Source: a virus
Virus record (IMG/VR): IMGVR_UViG_3300042475_003616
Span: 1-46,024 of that record
DNA: 46,024 nucleotides
Reading direction: 5' to 3' (one strand)
The notes under the pieces are model-generated. The model saw only the letters and a program-made list of their open reading frames with translations. It searched no databases and was not told the DNA's origin. Made by a program: the position numbers and the translations under genes. Shown in pieces: positions 25,334 to 32,406 of this stretch (position 1 is the stretch's first letter; every line of letters begins with the position of its first letter).

Positions 25334-25809
25334 TGTTGATCTCCGTAACTAAATACCCATTCAATTGGAGCATATGAAGGATCATCTTTAAATTTATTCG
25401 CATAAACTATAGTTTGTTCTTCAATTACTTTTTCTTCTCGTTGTTCGGACGTTAAAATAGAATCTAAATTTACATTAGAAGAACTTCCATATTTAAAATC
25501 AACAGCCGCTTGAACACCAATATAACTTGCTACAATAATTGCAATAATTTCTACCGTCTTTGTAAAAATTGTAACATATCCAGCGATAAGCTCATTCTTA
25601 GTAGGTAATAAAAATAATATAAAAACCGAGAGTAAATAAAAAGCCAATAACCCAATGAATGAAGAAAATGCTAAAAAGAATTTTTTAGATTTAAAATGGT
25701 TTTCATTTCGTAATGAAGATTGTAATTCAATAGGAGTTCCAGGTGGAACTTTATTTGAACTTAAAAATGCGGCAGCATTACTTGCAATATTTTTAATATT
25801 ATTCCACAT
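25330..25809 (-). CDS. Holin-like membrane protein
   Basis: Read from ATG 25809 (159 residues), one base after the upstream stop; a longer frame from TTG 25857 is open but the TTG is less likely. Two hydrophobic segments, around 'FIGLLAFYLLSVFILFLL' and 'IIAIIVASYIGVQAAVDF', are separated by a short polar turn with 'PTKNELIAGYVTIF'. The C-terminus is charged. Two membrane spans, small size and a four-base overlap with the endolysin start fit a holin that permeabilises the inner membrane. Family is not identified from sequence alone. Confidence 0.6.
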   Translation of the reverse strand: MWNNIKNIASNAAAFLSSNKVPPGTPIELQSSLRNENHFKSKKFFLAFSSFIGLLAFYLLSVFILFLLPTKNELIAGYVTIFTKTVEIIAIIVASYIGVQAAVDFKYGSSSNVNLDSILTSEQREEKVIEEQTIVYANKFKDDPSYAPIEWVFSYGDQQ

Positions 25810-25810
25810 A

Positions 25811-26323
25811 TTATAAAAACACCCAAACAAGTGTTGAAAATAATCCCGCACCACCAATTGGAACTAACAAGTTATATGGTGGCGGAACAAACCCCATAAT
25901 TTGCAAGCCCAAAAGTACCCCAACCGCACCAGCAATAATTGCGGCAATCCATTTTAAACGATGATATCGTTTGATTGCATTTGTATATTTTTCAAGCCAT
26001 TTTTGAGCCTCTGCTTGTTGAACAATACCCCATTCTTTTAAAGTAGTAATGTCTTTATTTAATTTTTCGATTTGTATAAATCCATTTTTAACATTAACAT
26101 TAGCTTCATTTAAATTTTGCTTCAACTTTGCGTTTTCATTTTTTGCAATTTTTAATTCTGATTGTAATTCTTTAACAATTTGTTTTGCATCTTGAATTGG
26201 TGTTTTTGATTTTTCTACTAAAACCGGAGTTGGTTTTGGAGTTGCTTTAGGTTTTGGTTTCCAAAATTGACCAAAACTCGTAACAGGTAAAACTAATAAT
26301 ATAATTAATAATAATTTTTTCAT
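25811..26323 (-). CDS. Coiled-coil membrane protein, spanin-like
   Basis: A 170-residue protein with AAAGGAG ahead of ATG 26323. Residues 1-19 are a hydrophobic signal ('KKLLLIILLVLPVTSFGQ'), followed by a Pro/Lys segment, a coiled coil (about 45-110) and, unusually, two C-terminal hydrophobic segments ('WIAAIIAGAVGVLLGLQIMG' and 'LLVPIGGAGLFSTLVWVFL'). The neighbouring lipoprotein and the lysis context suggest an inner-membrane spanin partner, but classical i-spanins have only the N-terminal anchor. It could also be a holin-associated protein. The overlap of start and previous stop (26320-26323) indicates coupled translation. Confidence 0.5.
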   Translation of the reverse strand: MKKLLLIILLVLPVTSFGQFWKPKPKATPKPTPVLVEKSKTPIQDAKQIVKELQSELKIAKNENAKLKQNLNEANVNVKNGFIQIEKLNKDITTLKEWGIVQQAEAQKWLEKYTNAIKRYHRLKWIAAIIAGAVGVLLGLQIMGFVPPPYNLLVPIGGAGLFSTLVWVFL

Positions 26324-26589
26324 TTAATTGGCTCCTTTATTATTTTTGATTCTGATTGGTCTATCTGCTCCAACAATTTTTCTAAACGCTCGGCAAGTGT
26401 TAAAGCTTTTTCTACTTTTTCACCAACTACAGTATTTGATTCGCCAGCTTTTTGTAATTCAGTTTTTGTTTTTTCTAATAAGCTAATGACTTCTCCAGTA
26501 TTAGCAATTGGCGGTGCAGATTTTTTATGATCTGGGTTTAAACATATACATCCAGTCAAGAACATGCTGAATATTAATAAATATCTCAT
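26320..26589 (-). CDS. Small lipoprotein, outer-membrane spanin-like
   Basis: An 89-residue protein, ATG 26589. The signal 'MRYLLIFSMFLTGC' ends in a lipobox LTGC, predicting lipid attachment at C14 and outer-membrane sorting. The mature part is helical ('GEVISLLEKTKTELQKAG', 'EKALTLAERLEKLLEQ'). First gene of the lysis cassette, four-base overlap with the coiled-coil gene. In Gram-negative phages, o-spanin/i-spanin pairs fuse inner and outer membranes after the wall is cut. The lipobox is clear; spanin pairing is inferred. Confidence 0.6.
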   Translation of the reverse strand: MRYLLIFSMFLTGCICLNPDHKKSAPPIANTGEVISLLEKTKTELQKAGESNTVVGEKVEKALTLAERLEKLLEQIDQSESKIIKEPIK

Positions 26590-26596
26590 ATATATT

Positions 26597-26606
26597 TATA
26601 TACACT
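26597..26606 (-). promoter_or_regulatory. AGTGTATATA motif upstream of the lysis cassette
   Basis: Minus-strand AGTGTATATA ends 7 nt before ATG 26589, giving the lysis cassette its own start. Just upstream (26621-26636) is a 7+2+7 AT-only palindrome, AAAATAT TT ATATTTT, which might be a regulatory site. No terminator is visible in the rest of this 57-base gap. Confidence 0.4.
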
Positions 26607-26646
26607 AACTTTTAAATTATAAAATATTTATATTTTATTTTAATTA

Positions 26647-28626
26647 TCAGTTATAAAATATAACTTGCAAATTATAACGTAAAAGAGTTGCTCCTCCAGG
26701 ATTATCATAACTCATTGTTTCTAGTTTTAAGGATTGTCCTGGCGCTAGTGTTCCATTATATGGGGTTATTGAATGCGCACCATTAATAGGAAAACTGCAA
26801 TTACATACTCGAGATGGCCATCCCAAAAAAGGATACATACCAGACTCATAAAGAACATTGTTAATAAATAATTCGTCATCTACGTCCCCTATAATAGAAT
26901 ATTCTAAGTTTGCATTTGATGTATTAACATAATTAAAAATTTCTAATTTTTGACACCCTAGTACGTCACCCATGATAGTTATATTGGGAACATTTCTTGT
27001 AAGAATTGTTGAATCGCTACTATTTGTTTTAACATTTAAAACCGGGGATATAACGCTTTGACCTAATTCGTTAACAGCTCTTACTCTTGTATAATAATTT
27101 GTACTACTAGCTACATTTTGAACAAGCTCAAAATTTACATTTAATGTTTTATTATTATATCCAGCAATATAATTTGTGAAATTAGAATCAGTAGATATAT
27201 CTAATCTATACCCAGTTGCACTATTAATATTATTCCAACTAAGTTTAAAACTATTAGAGCTTAAATTTGTTACAAATATTTGAGAAATCGGATCTGGAAC
27301 AGTCTCATATTTAATGTTATTAAAATATAATCCATAATTAAACCAGTCTACTGGAGACACATTCGGAAAAGTTCTTGCGGTAAACGTTAAACCGGTAACA
27401 AAATTTGACCAATCTACATTTAGTCCAGTAATACGATTAATATATAATGGTTCAGAAATACCAGTAGATCTAACTACCATTTCCATGCCAGTTCCTAAAT
27501 TAGTTAATCTATAATTAAAAGCTTTTAAATAGGCACCCAAACCTCCAGTAATTAAATGTGTGCCAGTGGTAGTTGGAACACCTGCGATTCCAGAAGTAAA
27601 AAAAGTTAAATTATCATTTTCACCATGAAAAAAACGATATCTAGTATTGTTTATAGCGTCTGGATGGGGAGATCCAAATTCTTGTATTATACCCCCGTAA
27701 CCTCTAAAAATAACCTCTCTTACTCCGCCATACCATGCATAATTAACATCGAATGACAAAGAACTCCCCGTATTGAATTTTTTGGTTAAATCAAAATTCG
27801 CTATATGACTTGATAATATAGAACCCGTATTCCCAACAATGAAGAACGCATCATTACCGATACTTTGTCTTCCAAATTGATTAGAATTACTCGTATTTCT
27901 GAATGTGCCAAATCCACTACTAAAAGACCATCGTCCAAAAAGCGCTTTCCCAGGCCCGTCAATCCAATCAATATCATACGCGTCACCAACCTCAAGCGAT
28001 GTTGTAAAAACAGATTTATTTATACAGGAAAAAATAGGACACCCATTTAAAGCGCCAGTTCCAATATAAGATAATAATTGAGTATTCGGATTACAAGTAG
28101 GTATTGTTACCGGCTTACAATTGTTTTTATAATCTATTTCAATATTAATAACTGGATATTTATTTCCAGTTTTAAATAAATATTGATATTTTAACTCGCC
28201 ACTCGAAGCTAGAGAATTATCTATTGACCATTCTTGTATTGGCGGATTTAAATTTATAGGGGTCGCAAAATTATGAGTAAATAAATCTATTCCCGCAAGT
28301 TTATTTCCACCAATCGATAATTTAGATAATTTATAAGACCCAGTTTTTCTATTTCCCCATGGTTGTATTAAGGTCCCAATTGGAGCTGGAGATAACATAA
28401 TTTGACCACCAGAAAGATATTGTAAATATCTAAAATCTGGAGTTCCATCGTTATCTCTCCAAGAATTGATTCTAGGTCTATCATTTATGTTTTCAACCCC
28501 AGGAGGGTTAAAATCTAGAAGAAAAACATCATTAAAATTCCAATTAATTGTTGGTTCAATTATATTCGGCGAGTTAACAAAATTACTAGCAACTACACCA
28601 GCTGTTGCTGTAAAATTTCCAAACAT
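26647..28626 (-). CDS. Tail fibre/adhesin protein with fibronectin type III domain
   Basis: A 659-residue protein, ATG 28626, GGAG nine to twelve bases upstream. The large N-terminal part (1-440) is beta-rich with many Asn, Gly and aromatic residues; six Cys cluster at about 162-202. Residues about 445-540 form an FN3 domain ('NLSSNSFKLSWNNINSATGY', 'YYTRVRAVNELGQSVISP'). The last 115 residues form a separate beta domain with 'CNCSFPINGAHSITPYNG'. FN3 modules are common in phage fibre and adhesion proteins, where they may hold weak carbohydrate contacts. Last gene of the fibre block; its start overlaps the previous stop. Confidence 0.6.
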   Translation of the reverse strand: MFGNFTATAGVVASNFVNSPNIIEPTINWNFNDVFLLDFNPPGVENINDRPRINSWRDNDGTPDFRYLQYLSGGQIMLSPAPIGTLIQPWGNRKTGSYKLSKLSIGGNKLAGIDLFTHNFATPINLNPPIQEWSIDNSLASSGELKYQYLFKTGNKYPVINIEIDYKNNCKPVTIPTCNPNTQLLSYIGTGALNGCPIFSCINKSVFTTSLEVGDAYDIDWIDGPGKALFGRWSFSSGFGTFRNTSNSNQFGRQSIGNDAFFIVGNTGSILSSHIANFDLTKKFNTGSSLSFDVNYAWYGGVREVIFRGYGGIIQEFGSPHPDAINNTRYRFFHGENDNLTFFTSGIAGVPTTTGTHLITGGLGAYLKAFNYRLTNLGTGMEMVVRSTGISEPLYINRITGLNVDWSNFVTGLTFTARTFPNVSPVDWFNYGLYFNNIKYETVPDPISQIFVTNLSSNSFKLSWNNINSATGYRLDISTDSNFTNYIAGYNNKTLNVNFELVQNVASSTNYYTRVRAVNELGQSVISPVLNVKTNSSDSTILTRNVPNITIMGDVLGCQKLEIFNYVNTSNANLEYSIIGDVDDELFINNVLYESGMYPFLGWPSRVCNCSFPINGAHSITPYNGTLAPGQSLKLETMSYDNPGGATLLRYNLQVIFYN

Positions 28627-29132
28627 TATATAATATCTCCATACAATATAAAAAGACTAGTATCTTTTAATCTTAATATAGATGCAACTGCATATTGTCC
28701 AGCGGTCTGATTAAACCCTACTCTATTTATTATTCCTAATGGTAATTGCCCAGATATAGTAATACGACCAAGACCTTGTTGTACAATCGTAGTATTATAT
28801 CCAATTGGGTAATCTTGTATATTTCCAGTAATAAGACCGGTAACATTTAGAGCGCTATTTACATATATAACATTTCCATTATATGTATTATTTATATTAA
28901 AATTTCCAGCATTATTAAACTCTATATAATCAACATTATTTGTAACAATTTTTTCCCAAGTATTGTCTCCTTGAAATACATATAAATTTTTATCTCCAGT
29001 TACATAACATGATAAGCCTGGATATTTATTTGGTATGTTGTTTAAATTAGATGCAGTTCCAGTCCAAATCATTCGACTATCGATTGGTTTTGTTACTGCT
29101 ACGTCAAAATCTCCTGCTAGTGGTACTCCCAT
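28626..29132 (-). CDS. Small virion structural / fibre-associated protein
   Basis: A 168-residue protein with a strong AAGGAG upstream of ATG 29132. The segment 'PIDSRMIWTGTASNLNNIPN' and following 'YPGLSCYVTGDKNLYVFQG' occurs in similar form in many phage virion proteins of unknown role. The middle has short Asn-rich beta turns. It lies between two fibre genes, so it probably belongs to the adsorption apparatus. No enzymatic motif. Confidence 0.5.
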   Translation of the reverse strand: MGVPLAGDFDVAVTKPIDSRMIWTGTASNLNNIPNKYPGLSCYVTGDKNLYVFQGDNTWEKIVTNNVDYIEFNNAGNFNINNTYNGNVIYVNSALNVTGLITGNIQDYPIGYNTTIVQQGLGRITISGQLPLGIINRVGFNQTAGQYAVASILRLKDTSLFILYGDII

Positions 29133-29144
29133 AAATTATTCTCC

Positions 29145-30104
29145 TTATACAAATTTAAAATTAAGTGTGAAAGTTGTTGGTTGAATTATTGGTGTTAGCA
29201 ATGGTGACCTATATATCCTATAAGTCATATTCGATCTTGTCGGAAAATTAATATTGACAGTTGAATTTGTATACGTAGAACTATAATCTAAAAAGTTATT
29301 TGCATCCTGAATACCATTAGTTGAATTTAGAAAACCCCAATTATTGAGAGATTCTCCTACATTCTGAAAATCTGGATAAGCAAAATAAATATAACCGTTA
29401 GTAACAGAAAATTGTAACCCATTAATAAAAGAAGGTCTAGACCCGACATTATAATTAGAGCCGTTTATATTTAAATACGTAGAAGGATTAACTCTAGTTA
29501 AACCTGTAACATCAACTCCTAAATTTGGATTTGATGATACCCCAAAAAAGTAAGGTGGTTCAAAACGAAGTCTTACAGAATTAGAATCTTGTGTAAATTG
29601 AGTCGTTCCGCTTCTTATACCAAATATTCTTGTTATAAAAGATTGGGGGCTAGTACTTTGACGACTCGACGGCACTGGTGGAGATAATAAGAAATTAACA
29701 GGTGAAACTGAGTAATTATTATTTGTTACTAATGGGGTTGCTGATCCGCTTAAAACAGTATTAGAAAATAAAAATGCAATTCCAGTTACATTATCGTCTT
29801 TTACATCTAAAGTTCCCGCAAATGTTTCAGAGTTTATTGTATCATAACCATAAGTTTTATTTGTAAAATTGTTTAAAGTTAAAACTGATTGAGTATATGG
29901 AAAAAACATATTATTTAAAAATTCAGATACTGTGCCCCCACCATAAGGAGCATCTGAAACAGATGGTATTCTTCTAATTTGTCTATTACCATTAAAAATA
30001 ACTGAAGATGCAGACGCCTCGCCCTGTAATAAAACACCGGTTCCATTAACAACTGGTCTATTTTTAATTTCTAAATATCCTATTTGTAAACGTTCATTTA
30101 ACAT
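29145..30104 (-). CDS. Fibre protein sharing the RP(V/T)NGTGVLLQGE motif
   Basis: A 319-residue beta-rich protein, ATG 30104. It opens with 'IKNRPVVNGTGVLLQGEASA', the same motif repeated in the fibre proteins at 30227-31912 and 32407-34047, so the three likely share a shaft or connector element. The remainder is Asn/Ser/Thr/Phe-rich with 'GGGTVSEFLNNMFFPYTQ' and a C-terminal 'STVNINFPTRSNMTYRIYR'. Structural role in the tail-fibre assembly is inferred. Confidence 0.55.
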   Translation of the reverse strand: MLNERLQIGYLEIKNRPVVNGTGVLLQGEASASSVIFNGNRQIRRIPSVSDAPYGGGTVSEFLNNMFFPYTQSVLTLNNFTNKTYGYDTINSETFAGTLDVKDDNVTGIAFLFSNTVLSGSATPLVTNNNYSVSPVNFLLSPPVPSSRQSTSPQSFITRIFGIRSGTTQFTQDSNSVRLRFEPPYFFGVSSNPNLGVDVTGLTRVNPSTYLNINGSNYNVGSRPSFINGLQFSVTNGYIYFAYPDFQNVGESLNNWGFLNSTNGIQDANNFLDYSSTYTNSTVNINFPTRSNMTYRIYRSPLLTPIIQPTTFTLNFKFV

Positions 30105-30123
30105 AATTTTTTTATTAAATATA

Positions 30124-30216
30124 CTAACATGGACAACCTAACGTATTTCTACGGGTTGTCCTCGTGCTGTACCTTCTTAGGGCTAGCGCATAGGCCTCTT
30201 TGTTCAAGTTGCCCAT
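30124..30216 (-). CDS. 30-codon small ORF with internal hairpin
   Basis: ATG 30216 starts 10 nt after the stop of the upstream fibre gene, and TAG at 30124 ends 19 nt before the next start. The predicted peptide starts 'MGNLNKEAYALALRRY' and ends 'TRRNTLGCPC': basic, with a terminal CPC. The codons (GCC, GCG, AGG, ACG) are much richer in G/C than those around it. No ribosome-binding sequence is visible. An imperfect hairpin covers 30131-30161. The whole gap is otherwise 122 bases with no other content. It may be a real small gene in the fibre operon or a structured RNA that happens to be open; no family is recognised. Confidence 0.45.
   Translation of the reverse strand: MGNLNKEAYALALRRYSTRTTRRNTLGCPC
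30131..30161 (-). other. Hairpin with GAAA loop inside the small ORF
   Basis: On the minus strand GGACAACC pairs with GGTTGTCC. An inner CGTA/TACG helix is closed by a GAAA loop, with a three-base bulge (TTA) on the 3' side. No T run follows, so it is not a standard intrinsic terminator. It could be a structured RNA element or an mRNA processing/translation control site between two fibre genes. Confidence 0.6.
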
Positions 30217-30226
30217 ATTAATATAT

Positions 30227-31912
30227 TTACCAATGCTTAAATTCTGGAATTGATCCATCACCTCCTTTACTAATTATTATTACACGCTCTTTTTGAATAA
30301 AATCATAGTTTGCTCCAGATATTGTAAATATAGGAGTATTTGATCCATATGCTATTCCACTAACTATACATGGACTACTATCTGCCTGAAAAGTAAAACG
30401 TAAATTTAAACAAGTTCCTTGAACAAAAGGAAAACTACTCGGAGTACGAAATCTAATAAATCTAACATCCGGAGTTTGAACACCAGAACCAGATGGAACA
30501 AAAATATCATAAAAAGTTTCTAGATTTCTAGTTTTAGGTCTCAATATTGGAGAGTTATTACTATAAAAAGATTCTGGTAATAGAGAAAAAGATTTATAAC
30601 CATTTCCAATCGTAGAATTATACCTTATTTTTCTTATAGCTTTTCCAGAATAAGGAGTATTGTTTTTAAATTTAATTAAATTACGAGAACCAGTTATACT
30701 AGGGTCCATTGGGTCAACATTAATTAAAATTCCAGGGTTGACTTTTAAAGTTCTAGATCTCGTTGGAACATATTGTGGATTAAAATAGACATCTTTTTCA
30801 AAATAGAAATTTACTATATCTCCGTTTCGAATACCTGTAACAGGATTTAAACCACTTAAATATTTTTCCTGCGCGATGGAAGAGTCCGAGTAATATATTG
30901 GAAATTCATAATTATAAATACCAAAACTTGTATTACCATTAATTTTGTTTATATTAACATCATTGAATGTTTTGATTCCAACAATATTTTGATTTCCAGT
31001 CGTAAATACACAATTTTTATCATCAATAAAATTATATATTTCATTTAATATCGGAACAGGTGTCCATCTTCTTCCATTTGGGCCTTGGTGATATAAATTA
31101 AGACCTTTTTTACTTAATCCGCTTTCTATTGTTTTAAATAAATATATACCAGTAGGAACAATTGGGTTAATTTGATCCAAATGATAAATATTATATTTAC
31201 AACCCAAGCTACTGAATGTTAAATTTAATTCATCGCCTTCCAAACAATTTGTTCCACTTGGTAAATAAACATTTACAACCCCATTCGTATCTAATGAATT
31301 TATTTCGTAAAAAGTTTTACGGGCGGGTTGTATGAAAAATGGTAAGCCAGTATTTAACGATAAAATATTAACATTTGCATATGAGTCTCCATTTAAAAAT
31401 ACATTAGTATTATTAACCGTCGGTCTTATATTAAAATTTTTAAGACCATTAATATCTTGGTCCCCAGTTTTATAAACAATTATATTTGAAAATAATGATA
31501 TTTCACTGAATAAAACCGGTTGAGAATTGTTAATGGTAGGTTTGGATGTAAAATTTTTAAAACCATTAACTGTTTGATTTCCAGTTGTATATACAATAGA
31601 ATTTGGGAATAAAGATAACTCATCGCTTAATACTATTCCAGAACCATTTATATTTGGTTTGCGCTCAAAAGCCCAATCTCCTGAAAGAATTCGGTTCCAA
31701 TAATCTAAAGAAACTGTTACTGGGCCAGAATATAATTGCCCAGCTTGTAAATCAATTTTTTTATTTACTCCGGCTATACCGCTCCCTCTTATTTCAGGAC
31801 TGATAATTCTTTCATTAAAAGTTTTAATACCGTTAATTGTTTGATTATTAACTGTATATACAAATAATCCCGTTTCAATATTAACTGGATAAAACTGTGA
31901 TAAATTAAGCAT
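30227..31912 (-). CDS. Tail fibre shaft protein with TGNQTVNGFKNF repeats
   Basis: A 561-residue protein, ATG 31912. The first 170 residues hold at least three copies of a 40-residue unit built on 'TGNQTVNGFKNF' and 'KPTINNSQPVLFSE'; another 'TGNQNIVGIKTFNDV' occurs near 300. The same unit occurs in the 546-residue protein at 32407-34047 and, in part, in the 319-residue protein. Such repeats form intertwined beta fibres in long tail appendages. Between 175 and 290 is a beta domain with 'GVVNVYLPSGTNCLEGDELN'. The C-terminal part is beta-rich. A CGTGTAAATT motif lies 11 nt upstream of the start. Confidence 0.65.
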   Translation of the reverse strand: MLNLSQFYPVNIETGLFVYTVNNQTINGIKTFNERIISPEIRGSGIAGVNKKIDLQAGQLYSGPVTVSLDYWNRILSGDWAFERKPNINGSGIVLSDELSLFPNSIVYTTGNQTVNGFKNFTSKPTINNSQPVLFSEISLFSNIIVYKTGDQDINGLKNFNIRPTVNNTNVFLNGDSYANVNILSLNTGLPFFIQPARKTFYEINSLDTNGVVNVYLPSGTNCLEGDELNLTFSSLGCKYNIYHLDQINPIVPTGIYLFKTIESGLSKKGLNLYHQGPNGRRWTPVPILNEIYNFIDDKNCVFTTGNQNIVGIKTFNDVNINKINGNTSFGIYNYEFPIYYSDSSIAQEKYLSGLNPVTGIRNGDIVNFYFEKDVYFNPQYVPTRSRTLKVNPGILINVDPMDPSITGSRNLIKFKNNTPYSGKAIRKIRYNSTIGNGYKSFSLLPESFYSNNSPILRPKTRNLETFYDIFVPSGSGVQTPDVRFIRFRTPSSFPFVQGTCLNLRFTFQADSSPCIVSGIAYGSNTPIFTISGANYDFIQKERVIIISKGGDGSIPEFKHW

Positions 31913-31923
31913 ATATTAATTAT

Positions 31924-31933
31924 AATTTACACG
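31924..31933 (-). promoter_or_regulatory. CGTGTAAATT motif upstream of the fibre shaft gene
   Basis: Minus-strand CGTGTAAATT ends 11 nt before ATG 31912, in a 55-base gap. It keeps the GTGTAAAT core. No other signal was seen in this gap. Confidence 0.4.
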
Positions 31934-31967
31934 TAGTATTAAATATAAGGAATTTAATAAATCAAGT

Positions 31968-32405
31968 TTAGTAAAGAGTTTGTTCGGCCTCTTGACTTAT
32001 TTCGGCATATGAATACGGCGCTGGATTAAAATTATTAGAAGGAGCTGCAAATAACATATTTTCTAACCATTGCTTTGAAGATTGCATTTTTGGTCCTAAA
32101 TTTTTATTTTGTAATATAATATTTTGCTCTAATCTCATTAACGCTAAAACTTCTAAATTCGTAAAATATTTTTGAACCCATTCTTCTGATGTATAGATGG
32201 CATTTGGAAGGCCAGAAGACTTTATTTGTTCTATATTCATAACACCATTATTTTTTATATATTTAAATATAAAATCATCATTTTGAGATATATATTCACC
32301 AGTGATTGGAAATACTTCTCCAGAGCGATAGTACATAAATGTTTCTGGAACATTTAAAGTTCTGTACTCGTTTGGAATTAATTGGTTAAGGTCTTGTATA
32401 TTCAT
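31968..32405 (-). CDS. Small protein between fibre genes, unknown
   Basis: A 145-residue protein, ATG 32405, one base after the stop of the collagen-like fibre gene. Mixed alpha/beta; 'LNQLIPNEYRTLNVPETFMY', a 'FKYIKNNGVMNIEQIKSSGL' helix and a C-terminal helix. Not fibre-like in composition. A small chaperone or attachment protein for the neighbouring fibre is possible, but there is no sequence evidence for it. Confidence 0.5.
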   Translation of the reverse strand: MNIQDLNQLIPNEYRTLNVPETFMYYRSGEVFPITGEYISQNDDFIFKYIKNNGVMNIEQIKSSGLPNAIYTSEEWVQKYFTNLEVLALMRLEQNIILQNKNLGPKMQSSKQWLENMLFAAPSNNFNPAPYSYAEISQEAEQTLY

Positions 32406-32406
32406 A

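Noticed and set aside
25810-25857. Longer holin frame starting at TTG 25857
   Set aside because: It would overlap the previous gene by 47 nt without a ribosome-binding site; ATG 25809 sits one base after the preceding stop.
26621-26636. AT-only palindrome as terminator of the FN3 fibre gene
   Set aside because: It has no G/C pairs and the fibre gene ends on its other side, so termination is unlikely; mentioned only as a possible regulatory site.
30105-30226. tRNA or riboswitch in the largest intergenic gap
   Set aside because: No cloverleaf, T-loop or known riboswitch core was found; the hairpin and small ORF account for the gap.
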